Below, piece after piece: positions 1 through 8,568 of a stretch of 39,835 nucleotides of DNA (positions within the stretch are counted from its first letter, which is position 1; each line of letters begins with the position of its first letter). A model generated the notes under the pieces. That model did no database searches, was not told the origin of the DNA, and saw only the letters and a list, made by a program, of their open reading frames with translations. Made by a program: the position numbers and the translations under genes. Origin of the DNA: an uncultured Thiothrix sp. (GTDB taxonomy: Bacteria > Pseudomonadota > Gammaproteobacteria > Poriferisulfidales > GCA-002705445). The DNA is taken from the NCBI GenBank assembly GCA_902595225.1, contig CACJPG010000008.1, positions 1 to 39,835 of the forward strand, in the 5' to 3' direction.

Positions 1-643
1 GCGCTATGTTCTTTGCGTGATCGCCAATTCTTTCTATGCTTTTTGCGCAAGTTGAAATATCAAGGAAATTTTTTACTCCCTTGTCGTCATCAATTTTTAC
101 AATATAAGATATTAATTGTCTCATGCATGCCTTAAATTCGATATCAATTTTTTTATCGTCCTTTATTACTTCTAATGCATGCTCAACTGATTTTCTTGCA
201 TATGCATCAATTGAATTATGTAATATTTTTGAAGTACTATTGCCAAGATGCTCTAAGGTTTTTAAGAGCTCCATATCAATATTTTCGTAATTTAATTTTA
301 GAGACATTCTTGCGATTTTTTCTGCCTCATCACCTACCCTCTCAAGATCTGTAATAATTCTTAAAATAGTAATAATCGATCTTAAATCTGATGCAACAGG
401 GGTTTGAAGTGCCAATATAGTATTACACTTTTCATCAATTTCGATTTCCATTTTATTTACAATAAAATCATCAGTAGCAACTTTTTTAGAGAGAGAGCTT
501 TCACCATTAATGAGGCCTGCTAAAGCATCAGAATATGATGCTTCAACGATTCCAGACATTTCGAGAGTCTTAGATAGTATTTCATCTAAAGCCTTATGAT
601 ATTGTGTTGAAATATGTCCTGTATCAAACTGATTTTCTTCCAT
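1..643 (-). CDS. phoU: PhoU phosphate signalling regulator (C-terminus off the left edge)
   Basis: About 214 residues are visible from an ATG at 643 (MEENQFDTGHIS) before the window edge cuts the C-terminus. PhoU is a cytoplasmic helical-bundle protein that links the PstSCAB transporter to the PhoR kinase and restrains the Pho regulon when phosphate is plentiful. Both PhoU repeats are recognisable: the first holds LRSIITILRIITDLERVGDEAEKIA, written here only as its key elements LRxI, DLERVGDEAEKIA, and the second ends with the matching element SIERIGDHAKNIA at the window edge. It is divergent from pstCAB, with a 138-base spacer that carries a PhoB-like box. In many gammaproteobacteria phoU instead closes the pst operon, so this arrangement is less usual. 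The family assignment is secure. Confidence 0.95.
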   Translation of the reverse strand, partial: MEENQFDTGHISTQYHKALDEILSKTLEMSGIVEASYSDALAGLINGESSLSKKVATDDFIVNKMEIEIDEKCNTILALQTPVASDLRSIITILRIITDLERVGDEAEKIARMSLKLNYENIDMELLKTLEHLGNSTSKILHNSIDAYARKSVEHALEVIKDDKKIDIEFKACMRQLISYIVKIDDDKGVKNFLDISTCAKSIERIGDHAKNIA

Positions 644-669
644 ATTATTTTTTTTTAAATCACGCTGTA

Positions 670-691
670 TTGTAATAAAACTTTAATAAAA
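670..691 (+). promoter_or_regulatory. Candidate PhoB box upstream of pstC
   Basis: Two 11-base direct repeats, TTGTAATAAAA (670-680) and CTTTAATAAAA (681-691), match at 9 of 11 positions. This is the layout of a PhoB site, in which 7-base units resembling CTGTCAT alternate with 4-base A/T spacers. The units read toward pstC. Ten bases beyond the 18-base core lies TTAAAT (698-703), a plausible -10 at the spacing seen in PhoB-activated promoters. The site is also 27 bases upstream of the phoU start, so it could serve both directions. PhoB binding is inferred from the pattern and the context. Confidence 0.6.
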
Positions 692-781
692 CAATGATTA
701 AATAGTTTCAGTTAATTTCATTATTACCTGTAAGTTATTAAAAATCAAACTTATACCTAATAATAAGACTAATAATATCAT

Positions 782-2002
782 ATGAATATTACAATAATAT
801 TAATAACTCTCGTTTTGCTAGCAGCGTCGTCATACTATGTTGGCCTGAAAAAATCAATATCTATTCAAAAATCAGATAAGTTACACTCTGCCCCAATTTA
901 TCATGGTTCTTTACTTGCTATTTACTCATTAATAGTATCCTTGCTTTTCATTTTGATATGGCATCTTTTTGAAAATTATTTGTATCCTGAATTTTCTTTA
1001 TCAAGAAATTTAATTTTCTTTTTATCCTTATTGGTTTTTTTAATAACAGCCCTTAGTGTTTTTCTAAAGATCGAAAAAAATTTTCGCGCAAGAGAAAAAG
1101 TAGAAAATATTATTGAAATTTTTTTATTAATTTGCTCAACAGTTGCAATATTAATTACTATCGGAATATTACTTTCTGTAATTTTCGAGGCAACTAGATT
1201 CTTTTCAATGGTGCCTATAACAGATTTTCTTTTTGGTACTCATTGGAGTCCACAGATTCCTATTAGAGAAGATCAGGTAGGTTCTTCAGGCGCCTTTGGT
1301 GCAATTCCATTATTTACGGGGACTTTTTTAATAGCATTTATTGCAATGATTATTGCAGGCCCAATAGGTTTGATGTCTGCAATATATATGTCTGAGTACG
1401 CTACGAAAAAAACTAGAGATATAATTAAACCATTAACAGAAATCCTCGCAGGAATCCCAACCGTGGTATATGGATTTTTTGCAGTAATCGTTGTAGCGCC
1501 ATTTATTAGATCTAGCGGTGAATATTTTGGTTTAAACATTGCTTCAGAAAGTGCTTTGGCCGCTGGACTTGTAATGGGGATAATGATTATACCTTTCGTA
1601 TCATCAATTTCAGACGACGTAATAAATGCTGTACCTCAAAATCTGAAAGATGGCTCTTTAGGAGTTGGAGCTACAAAATCTGAAACTATTTTAAAAGTAA
1701 TCATACCAGCTGCACTTCCAGGAATTATTGGTGGGCTTCTATTGGCTATTTCTAGAGCAATTGGAGAAACAATGATTGTTGTTATGGCAGCAGGTATGTC
1801 AGCAAATTTAACGGCAAATCCGTTAGAAGCAGTAACAACTGTTACAGTACAAATTCTAGTTTTGCTTGTTGGTGATCAAGAATTTGACAGCCCCAAAACT
1901 CTAGCAGCATTTGCTCTAGGATTAGTTCTATTTTTTATGACATTGATACTTAATTATGTTGCTTTGAATATTGTAAGAAAATATAGGGAACAATATGAAT
2001 AA
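782..2002 (+). CDS. pstC: Phosphate ABC transporter permease PstC
   Basis: One of two inner-membrane subunits that form the phosphate channel of the PstSCAB importer. At 406 residues it is longer than E. coli PstC (about 320). The extra N-terminus has two or three membrane helices and a conserved LHSxPxYHG motif (residues 34-42), as in the long PstC form common in proteobacteria. The binding-protein-dependent permease domain starts near residue 178. The cytoplasmic EAA-type loop that contacts PstB lies near 290-315 (GSLGVGATKSETI...IIPAALPGI). The ATG at 782 has no obvious Shine-Dalgarno sequence. It overlaps pstA by 8 bases, so the two are probably translationally coupled. The PhoB-like box upstream suggests induction by phosphate starvation. 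Confidence 0.96.
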   Translation: MNITIILITLVLLAASSYYVGLKKSISIQKSDKLHSAPIYHGSLLAIYSLIVSLLFILIWHLFENYLYPEFSLSRNLIFFLSLLVFLITALSVFLKIEKNFRAREKVENIIEIFLLICSTVAILITIGILLSVIFEATRFFSMVPITDFLFGTHWSPQIPIREDQVGSSGAFGAIPLFTGTFLIAFIAMIIAGPIGLMSAIYMSEYATKKTRDIIKPLTEILAGIPTVVYGFFAVIVVAPFIRSSGEYFGLNIASESALAAGLVMGIMIIPFVSSISDDVINAVPQNLKDGSLGVGATKSETILKVIIPAALPGIIGGLLLAISRAIGETMIVVMAAGMSANLTANPLEAVTTVTVQILVLLVGDQEFDSPKTLAAFALGLVLFFMTLILNYVALNIVRKYREQYE

Positions 2003-3254
2003 TTTAAAATCAAGGCTTGCAAAAGAAAAAAGGTTTAAGGCATATGGCATTATATCAATAATCACAGCGTTAACGTTACTCACTATTTTATTTGTAAGTA
2101 TTTTTTCTCAAGGGTATACGGCATTTCAGGAAACAAGAATTCAGTTACCAGTTTATTTTGATCAAGAAATTCTTGACCCAAATAAAACTAGTGATTGGGA
2201 CAATATAAAAAAAGCAAATTTTAATGGATTGGTAAAACAATCTTTAAGAAACTTATTCCCAGAAGTTTCTGGTAGAAGTAATAAAAGAAAATTATACAAA
2301 ATTGTTAGTAGCTCGGCAGAATATCAGATAAGGAATATTGTAAATAACGATCTAAGTATTATTGGTTCAAAACAAAATATTTGGGTTTTAGCTGATGATG
2401 ATGTTGACATGCTAATAAAAGGAAATATTAATAGAAATTTACCTGAAAATGAAAGAAGAATTGATGATCAAGAACTTATGTGGATTGAATATCTTGAATC
2501 AGAAAACTTAATAAAGAAGGTTTTTAATAAAACGTTATTTACTAGCGGAGATTCTTCAGAATCAGAACAATCAGGAATTTTGGTAGCACTATTAGGTTCA
2601 TTTTATGCACTCCTAATAACTCTTGCACTATCTTTTCCAATTGGAATAGCAACCGCGGTCTACTTAGAGGAATTTGCACCAAAAGATAATAAATTTGTAG
2701 ATTTTATTGAAGTAAATATAAATAATCTGGCTGCAGTTCCGTCAATAATTTTTGGATTATTAGGGCTTGCAATTTTTCTAAATTTTTTTGAAATGCCAAG
2801 ATCTGCTCCTCTTGTTGGTGGCATGGTATTATCATTGATGACATTGCCAAGAATTATTATTCCAGCAAGAGCTGCTTTAAAGTCTGTTCCTCCATCAATT
2901 AGAGAAGGAGCGCTTGGCTTAGGAGCGTCTAATGTTCAGGCTGTTTTTAATCATGTATTACCAATAGCAACGCCTGGAATGTTGACAGGCACTATTATAG
3001 GAATGGCTCAAGCTCTGGGAGAAAGTGCACCACTGTTAATTATTGGCATGGTAGCTTTTATAGTGGATGTACCTCAAGGCTTTACAGATCCTGCAACTGC
3101 ATTGCCTGTGCAAATATATCTTTGGGCAGATACTCCTGAAAGAGGGTTTGTTGAAAGAACGGCAGCTGTAATTATGGTATTATTAATATTCCTTATTTTA
3201 ATGAATAGTCTAGCTATTTATTTGAGAAAAAAGTTTGAAAAAAATATTACCTAG
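1995..3254 (+). CDS. pstA: Phosphate ABC transporter permease PstA
   Basis: Second permease subunit of the Pst importer, paired with PstC. Its 419 residues begin with one membrane helix (about 20-40) and a roughly 150-residue predicted periplasmic region, as in the long PstA form with the DUF3333-type N-terminus. The permease domain follows from about residue 195, with the EAA loop visible as [13 protein letters not shown] and LPIATPGM. The start lies inside the end of pstC (8-base overlap), and the TAG stop shares its last base with the GTG start of pstB, so pstC-pstA-pstB are one tightly coupled operon. Confidence 0.96.
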   Translation: MNNLKSRLAKEKRFKAYGIISIITALTLLTILFVSIFSQGYTAFQETRIQLPVYFDQEILDPNKTSDWDNIKKANFNGLVKQSLRNLFPEVSGRSNKRKLYKIVSSSAEYQIRNIVNNDLSIIGSKQNIWVLADDDVDMLIKGNINRNLPENERRIDDQELMWIEYLESENLIKKVFNKTLFTSGDSSESEQSGILVALLGSFYALLITLALSFPIGIATAVYLEEFAPKDNKFVDFIEVNINNLAAVPSIIFGLLGLAIFLNFFEMPRSAPLVGGMVLSLMTLPRIIIPARAALKSVPPSIREGALGLGASNVQAVFNHVLPIATPGMLTGTIIGMAQALGESAPLLIIGMVAFIVDVPQGFTDPATALPVQIYLWADTPERGFVERTAAVIMVLLIFLILMNSLAIYLRKKFEKNIT

Positions 3255-4102
3255 TGAAAAGAACTATGTTTGATAACGAAGAATTAATAAAAGAAACTAA
3301 ATCACAGGCTTTAAATTCTGAAACTGTTGGAGATATTCATGTTGATGACCCAAGAATCATTGCAAAGAATATAAATGTGTTTTATGGAGATAAACCAGCG
3401 ATTAATAATGCAAGTATTGATATAGGAAAAAACGAAGTCCTTGCTATGATAGGGCCATCTGGTTGTGGCAAATCAACATTTTTAAGGTGTTTAAACAGGA
3501 TGAATGACACTATTGATACTTGTAGGGTTGAAGGAGAATTATTTCTCGATAACGAAAATATATTAGATAAAAAAACTGATGTTGTTTCTTTAAGAGCAAA
3601 AGTTGGGATGGTTTTTCAGAAACCAAACCCATTTCCAAAATCCATTTACGATAATGTTGCATATGGTCCAAAAATTCATGGTATGGCAAAAAATAAAATA
3701 GAGCTTGATGAAATAGTTTTTAAAAGCTTAGATAAAGCTGGTTTATTCGAAGAAGTTAAAGATCGGCTAGATGCTCCTGGAACAAGTATTTCCGGTGGAC
3801 AACAACAACGATTGTGCATTGCAAGAACAATTGCTGTAAGTCCTGAAGTTATTCTTATGGACGAACCGTGTTCAGCTCTTGATCCAATAGCAACTGCAAA
3901 GATTGAAGAATTAATATATGATCTGAAAAAAAACTTCACTATTGTAATAGTAACTCATGCAATGCAGCAAGCCGCAAGAGTTTCGCAGCGAACAGCGTAT
4001 TTTCATTTGGGTAATTTAGTTGAAGTCGGCCCAACAAGTAAAATATTTACAACCCCGCAGCATAAACTGACAGAATCATATATCACTGGCAGGTTTGGTT
4101 AG
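3254..4102 (+). CDS. pstB: Phosphate ABC transporter ATPase PstB
   Basis: The ATPase that powers phosphate import through PstC/PstA. All nucleotide-binding motifs are intact: Walker A GPSGCGKS (67-74), Q-loop near FQKPNPFP (121-128), signature SGGQQQ (180-185), Walker B VILMDEP (199-205) and the switch histidine His235. CYS-containing NRMND after the P-loop is typical of PstB. Length is 282 residues. The start taken is GTG at 3254, overlapping the pstA stop by one base; an in-frame ATG at 3266 would remove only four residues and cannot be excluded. The stop codon directly abuts the stop codon of the convergent phoR gene, with no bases between. Confidence 0.97.
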   Translation: MKRTMFDNEELIKETKSQALNSETVGDIHVDDPRIIAKNINVFYGDKPAINNASIDIGKNEVLAMIGPSGCGKSTFLRCLNRMNDTIDTCRVEGELFLDNENILDKKTDVVSLRAKVGMVFQKPNPFPKSIYDNVAYGPKIHGMAKNKIELDEIVFKSLDKAGLFEEVKDRLDAPGTSISGGQQQRLCIARTIAVSPEVILMDEPCSALDPIATAKIEELIYDLKKNFTIVIVTHAMQQAARVSQRTAYFHLGNLVEVGPTSKIFTTPQHKLTESYITGRFG

Positions 4103-5407
4103 TCAATTCGCTTTTGGGAATATACAAGTAAATTGGCTTCCGACATCTGGCTCGCTACTAACCTCTAATCTAGCACCATGGCGTATTAAGATATGCTTTA
4201 CTATAGATAACCCAAGTCCTGTCCCCCCTTGTTCTCGAGACCTACCCTTATCAACCCTATAAAATCTTTCAGTAATTCTATCGATGTCTTCAGGTGGTAT
4301 TCCAACACCATAATCTTTTACAGAAAAAACTATCTCACCGTTTGCACTTGATGAACATTGAATTTCTATATTAGTTCCTTTTTCTGAATACATAATTGCA
4401 TTGTTAACTAAATTAGAAAAAGCGCTATAAATTTCCTCATAAACTCCTCTTATATATAATTTATTTGAAATAGAAAATTTTATTTCATTTTTATTTATTT
4501 TTGATTTCTTATCAAAAGATGTAACTAATTCATTTATAATTTCTTCTAGATTAATTATTGAAAATTTCTTATCTGGAATATTTGTTGTTTGTAACTTTGT
4601 AAGTTTTAATAGATCACTTATTAATGTATCCATTCTTTTAGCTTGTTTTAACATCTCGTCAATAATTTTTTGATCAAAGCCCGAAGAATTATCTATACTT
4701 ATTGTTTCTAAATATCCAAATAGAACTGTAAGGGGTGTTTTTAATTCATGAGAAACATTAGCTACAAAGTCTTGACGCATCTTATCAAGTTTATCAAGTT
4801 GCGACACATCTCTGAAAGTTAACAAAAATTTATCTTCTGCGTATGGAACAATGAAGCACTGAATGGTCATATTATAATTTTGTGGAGAAGTAAAATACAC
4901 ATAAAAGTCTCTTTCTTTTGAATTTAAAAAATCAGTAAAATTTGGATTTCTTATGAGGTGTAATATTGGCCTTCCGATATCTATTTCTTCAAAAAATAGC
5001 ATTTTTCTTGCAGCCTCATTGAACCATTCGGTATTAAGTTTTTTATCTATGACAACGGCGGCGTCAGGCATTGAGTTGCTTAATTCTTTAAATCTTTTCT
5101 CTAAGGCATTAAATTTATCAGAGATCGATAACAAATCTTCATAATTTTTATTTATTTTTAGAATTAAATTTTCATTTTTTTTAGGATAATTATCTAAACT
5201 TTTACCATCGAAATCTAATATGATTTTCTCAAGCTTATAATTTTCATATAGAATTTTTAAGACAAAAATAAATAATGCGATTATAAGGCTATAAGCAAAG
5301 CTATTTAATAATGCGCCAATGACAAGTGATAAGATTATAAATATTGCAAAATAAAGTGCGTCATAAATAAAAGAAAAACTTTTAAATTTCGTATCTTTAT
5401 TTTTCAT
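4103..5407 (-). CDS. phoR: Phosphate regulon sensor histidine kinase PhoR
   Basis: Membrane sensor kinase that phosphorylates PhoB during phosphate starvation, taking its signal from the Pst transporter through PhoU rather than from external phosphate. Order of parts: two membrane helices (about 13-32 and 36-53), a linker, a PAS domain (about 111-200), the dimerisation/phosphoacceptor helix with SHELKTPL (His220), then the ATPase domain with N box NLVNN (332-336), G1 DYGVGI (365-370), F box RFYRVD (381-386) and G2 GGTGLGL (394-400). No large periplasmic domain is present, as in E. coli PhoR. Length is 434 residues. It lies 43 bases behind phoB on the same strand, forming a phoBR operon. Confidence 0.96.
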   Translation of the reverse strand: MKNKDTKFKSFSFIYDALYFAIFIILSLVIGALLNSFAYSLIIALFIFVLKILYENYKLEKIILDFDGKSLDNYPKKNENLILKINKNYEDLLSISDKFNALEKRFKELSNSMPDAAVVIDKKLNTEWFNEAARKMLFFEEIDIGRPILHLIRNPNFTDFLNSKERDFYVYFTSPQNYNMTIQCFIVPYAEDKFLLTFRDVSQLDKLDKMRQDFVANVSHELKTPLTVLFGYLETISIDNSSGFDQKIIDEMLKQAKRMDTLISDLLKLTKLQTTNIPDKKFSIINLEEIINELVTSFDKKSKINKNEIKFSISNKLYIRGVYEEIYSAFSNLVNNAIMYSEKGTNIEIQCSSSANGEIVFSVKDYGVGIPPEDIDRITERFYRVDKGRSREQGGTGLGLSIVKHILIRHGARLEVSSEPDVGSQFTCIFPKAN

Positions 5408-5450
5408 GTAAGCATTATATCTAAAATAGTATAAAAGTTATTATTTTCTT

Positions 5451-6131
5451 TTAATTTGAAAATCTATATCCTGCCCCTCTTACAGTTTGAATGTGCTTTG
5501 AGGAATCTGGTTTCAATGATTTTCTTAATCTTAATATATGTACATCAACGGTTCTTTCTTCGACGTATACGTTTCTACCCCATACAAAGTCTAATAATTG
5601 TGAGCGACTATATACTCTATCGGGATGTGTCATAAAAAAATGTAATAATTTGAATTCTGTGGGACCTAAATCTAGCTCATTACCCCCATCATTTACTTTA
5701 TGTGTTGAAGGATTGAGAGTAATACTTCCTATGCTTACTATATCTGTGCTAGTTTGTGGTGATGATCTTCTTAATATAGCTTTTATCCTTGCGATTAATT
5801 CGTTTGGGGAAAAAGGCTTAGTTACATAGTCATCTGCTCCTGAGTCTAAACCCATAATTTTATCCGACTCTTCTGATTTTGCAGTTAGCATAATTATTGG
5901 TATATTTTTAGTTTCAGGCATCGACCTTAGTTTTTTTGAAATCTCAATACCTGCTCGCCCAGGCAACATCCAGTCTAAAAGGATAAGGTCAATATTATAT
6001 TTTTTTAAAATATCAAGTGCGATTTCACCATTTGCAGCTTCACGAACCTCAAAATCTGCTTTATTCAAGGCATAAAAAAGCATTTCTCTTACCGCTTGCT
6101 CATCTTCGATGACTAATATTTTGACTGCCAT
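5451..6131 (-). CDS. phoB: Phosphate regulon response regulator PhoB
   Basis: OmpR-family transcription factor activated by PhoR. The receiver domain (1-120) has the acidic pocket (Glu9, Asp10), phosphoacceptor Asp53 (LLDWMLPG), Thr83 and Lys105. The C-terminal winged helix (about 130-225) has the recognition-helix region RTVDVHILRLRKSL and ends RGAGYRF, as in PhoB. At 226 residues it is close to E. coli PhoB (229). The upstream region (6132-6234) is shared with a divergent symporter gene and holds a PhoB-like site reading toward phoB, which suggests autoregulation. Confidence 0.97.
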   Translation of the reverse strand: MAVKILVIEDEQAVREMLFYALNKADFEVREAANGEIALDILKKYNIDLILLDWMLPGRAGIEISKKLRSMPETKNIPIIMLTAKSEESDKIMGLDSGADDYVTKPFSPNELIARIKAILRRSSPQTSTDIVSIGSITLNPSTHKVNDGGNELDLGPTEFKLLHFFMTHPDRVYSRSQLLDFVWGRNVYVEERTVDVHILRLRKSLKPDSSKHIQTVRGAGYRFSN

Positions 6132-6158
6132 TTATTATAGACTTTTACAATATTCTGC

Positions 6159-6176
6159 ATTAGTGTCATATTACAA
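6159..6176 (-). promoter_or_regulatory. Candidate PhoB box upstream of phoB
   Basis: Read on the minus strand the site is TTGTAAT, four bases, then CACTAAT. The first unit is identical to the first unit of the pst site (670-676), and the second differs from its partner (CTTTAAT) at two positions. It ends 27 bases upstream of the phoB ATG and reads toward it. No strong -10 sits at the expected distance, so confidence is lower than for the pst site. Confidence 0.45.
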
Positions 6177-6222
6177 CATAAATATGTGAAAAAAATATTA
6201 AAATGTTTAAGAAATATTTAAA

Positions 6223-6230
6223 AAGGGGGA
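6223..6230 (+). promoter_or_regulatory. Strong ribosome binding site of the AGCS symporter gene
   Basis: AAGGGGGA lies four bases before the ATG at 6235. It stands out because most genes in this window lack a clear Shine-Dalgarno sequence, and it supports this start. Confidence 0.7.
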
Positions 6231-6234
6231 TTTT

Positions 6235-7599
6235 ATGGAGGGTATAACAAATTTCTTTTCCACTTTAAGTGGTATTGCATGGGGTCCATACATGCTAGCT
6301 TTCATTGGCTTTACAGGTCTATATTTAATCCTTGGATTGAAATTTATGCCTTTAGTTAAAATTCCTTATGCTATAAAGCTTTTAAAAGACAAATCTTCTG
6401 ATTCTGAGGAGGGAGAGATTCCTCCAAGATCTGCTTTATTTACAGCCATGTCTGCCACTGTTGGTACTGGAAATATTGCGGGAGTAGCTACAGCTATTGC
6501 ACTTGGTGGCCCAGGTGCGATTTTTTGGATGTGGGTCATGGGATTTGTTGGCATGGCAACAAAATATGGTGAGGCAGTTTTAGCAGTGAAGTATCGTGAG
6601 ACTGACTCGAATGGATCATATGTTGGTGGACCAATGTACTATATAAAAAATGGCTTAGGTGAAAAATGGAAGTGGCTTGGTTTTTTATTTGCACTGTTCG
6701 GCACAATTGCAGCATTTGGAATTGGTAATATGGTTCAATCAAATACTGTTGCAAATCAATTACAAAATACACTTAATATCGAGCCAACAATAACTGGTAT
6801 TGTTATAGCAATAGTTGCTGGATTAGTAATTATTGGAGGTGTAAAAAGGATTAGTACATTTGCGTCGACGCTTGTTCCTCTAATGGCAGTTATTTATATA
6901 TTTTCTGCATTAGTTATAGTGATTTTCAATTTTGATTTAGTTCCTGGAGCTTTTAGTATTATCATAGACCATGCATTTAATGGAACTGCTGTAACTGGCG
7001 GCTTTGCTGGGGCAACTGTTCTAATGGCAATACAATTTGGTATTGCCAGAGGTGTTTTCTCTAATGAAGCTGGTTTAGGAAGTGCCCCTATTGCACACGC
7101 AGCTGCAAAAACAAATAACCCTCCAAGACAAGGAGCAATTGCAATGCTTGGAACCTTCTTTGATACAATTATAATTTGCTCCTTGACTGCTCTAGTAATA
7201 ATAATAAGTGGATCATGGATGAGTGGAGAAAATGGTGTTGCATTAACCTCAAATGCATTTGTATTTGGATTACCAAATATTGGAGATTCAATTGTCACAA
7301 TATGCCTAATTCTTTTTTCTTTTACAACAATCATTGGATGGAGCTATTATGGAGAGAGGTGTGCTCAATATATCTTCGGGACAAAAATAATAACGCCCTA
7401 TAGAATTTTATGGCTTCTATCAATTATACTTGGTGCCTATGCATTAAATCTTGGTGGACAAGCAAGTGATAGTATAAGTTTAATATGGCTTGTCGCGGAT
7501 GTTATGAATGGATTTATGGCTCTTCCGAACCTAATCGCGCTAGTTTTATTAAGCCCAGTAATATTCAAAATATCAAAAGAGTATTTTTCAGGTAAGTAA
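6235..7599 (+). CDS. Sodium:alanine/glycine symporter (AGCS family)
   Basis: Inner-membrane transporter of 454 residues, the usual AGCS length, with about ten or eleven membrane helices. The family hallmark region is clear near residues 75-125: GTGNIAGVATAIALGGPGA followed by FWMWVMGFVGMATKYGE. Later family signatures include ARGVFSNEAGLGSAPIAHAAA and GWSYYGERC. Members import small neutral amino acids (alanine, glycine, sometimes glutamine) driven by sodium, which suits a marine cell; the exact substrate cannot be read from the sequence. Only four bases separate it from nadC, so the two are probably co-transcribed, without an obvious functional link. Confidence 0.94.
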   Translation: MEGITNFFSTLSGIAWGPYMLAFIGFTGLYLILGLKFMPLVKIPYAIKLLKDKSSDSEEGEIPPRSALFTAMSATVGTGNIAGVATAIALGGPGAIFWMWVMGFVGMATKYGEAVLAVKYRETDSNGSYVGGPMYYIKNGLGEKWKWLGFLFALFGTIAAFGIGNMVQSNTVANQLQNTLNIEPTITGIVIAIVAGLVIIGGVKRISTFASTLVPLMAVIYIFSALVIVIFNFDLVPGAFSIIIDHAFNGTAVTGGFAGATVLMAIQFGIARGVFSNEAGLGSAPIAHAAAKTNNPPRQGAIAMLGTFFDTIIICSLTALVIIISGSWMSGENGVALTSNAFVFGLPNIGDSIVTICLILFSFTTIIGWSYYGERCAQYIFGTKIITPYRILWLLSIILGAYALNLGGQASDSISLIWLVADVMNGFMALPNLIALVLLSPVIFKISKEYFSGK

Positions 7600-7603
7600 C
7601 TAA

Positions 7604-8464
7604 TTGAAAACCAGTGATCTAAAAAAAATTGCAATTCTAGATGTAAGCAAAGCAATAAAAGAAGACCTTGGTAAAAAGGATCTTACGACGAATCTTTTGT
7701 ATAGAAAACGAAAGGATGTCGTAAAAGCTTTTGTGATTGCAAATGAAAATTCAATTTTATGTGGACAAATTTGGTTTGATGAGGCCTTCAACCAAATCAA
7801 GAGAAAATACAAAGGATCTGCAAAAATTCAATGGTTGAAGAAAGATGGAGAAACAATAAAGAAGGGTCAAAAAATATGCCAAATTATTGCTTCAAGAGAA
7901 ATTGTTCTAACTGCAGAGAGAACCGCGTTAAACTTTATTCAGATGCTAAGTGGTATTTCAACTAAAACAAACAAATATGTAAGGAAACTAAATAATAAAA
8001 AAATAAAAATTTTAGATACAAGAAAGACAATTCCAGGTCTCAGATTTTGTCAAAAATATGCTGTGAAAATCGGTGGAGGTTACAATCATAGATCAGGATT
8101 ATATGATCAGGTTCTTTTTAAAGAGAATCATATTTCGAGCTTCGAGTCTTTTTCTGACTTTATCCTGTTTACACAAAAAAAAATAGATTTAAGAAAAGTT
8201 TCAATAGAAGTTGAGAATCTTAGAGATCTTGAAATACTTTGCAAATATAATCCAAAAAATATATTACTCGATAATTTTAGTATTTCTCAAATAAAAAAAG
8301 CAATAAAGTTGTGTCTTAATTCTAAATCATCTATAGAAATATCTGGTAATATTTCGTTAAGTAATATTGATTCCTTCAAAGGTCTAAAAATAGATTATAT
8401 ATCTATCGGAGATCTCACCAAAAATGTCGAATCAATAGATTTCTCTCTTCTCATTGAAAAATAA
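7604..8464 (+). CDS. nadC: Nicotinate-nucleotide pyrophosphorylase (carboxylating), NadC
   Basis: Quinolinate phosphoribosyltransferase: converts quinolinate and PRPP to nicotinate mononucleotide, CO2 and pyrophosphate in de novo NAD synthesis. Family motifs are intact: ERTALN (105-110), DTRKTIPGLR (138-147), the Lys151 region KYAVKIGGGYNHR and KENH (173-176). The start is TTG at 7604, four bases after the symporter stop. No in-frame ATG occurs before about residue 114, beyond essential sequence, so a non-ATG start is required, and the N-terminus (AIKEDLGKKDLTT) aligns with the family's usual EDxGxGDLT region. Length of 286 residues is normal. Confidence 0.95.
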   Translation: MKTSDLKKIAILDVSKAIKEDLGKKDLTTNLLYRKRKDVVKAFVIANENSILCGQIWFDEAFNQIKRKYKGSAKIQWLKKDGETIKKGQKICQIIASREIVLTAERTALNFIQMLSGISTKTNKYVRKLNNKKIKILDTRKTIPGLRFCQKYAVKIGGGYNHRSGLYDQVLFKENHISSFESFSDFILFTQKKIDLRKVSIEVENLRDLEILCKYNPKNILLDNFSISQIKKAIKLCLNSKSSIEISGNISLSNIDSFKGLKIDYISIGDLTKNVESIDFSLLIEK

Positions 8465-8475
8465 GTTTTATTCTC

Positions 8476-8503
8476 TTGACAAAAATTTGATTTTTAATAG
8501 ACT
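8476..8503 (+). promoter_or_regulatory. Candidate sigma-70 promoter of the TonB-dependent receptor gene
   Basis: A perfect -35 TTGACA (8476-8481), a 16-base spacer and TAGACT (8498-8503, 4 of 6 matches) precede the gene, predicting a leader of about 60 bases. Just downstream is a small palindrome, ACATA-CTA-TATGT (8522-8534), that could be an operator. GGAG at 8555-8558 is the likely ribosome site, ten bases before the ATG. Confidence 0.5.
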
Positions 8504-8568
8504 AATCTTGCTGGAACAAGAACATACTATATGTACTAACGTAGGCATCAACATGGAGATTTTGTGAT

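Noticed and set aside
6894-7334. 146-codon open frame antisense to the AGCS symporter gene
   Set aside because: It is the reverse of conserved membrane helices, with no ribosome site and no recognisable domain.
8465-8568. Cobalamin riboswitch before the BtuB-like receptor
   Set aside because: The 104-base leader region is too short for the usual element, and no B12-box-like core is visible.
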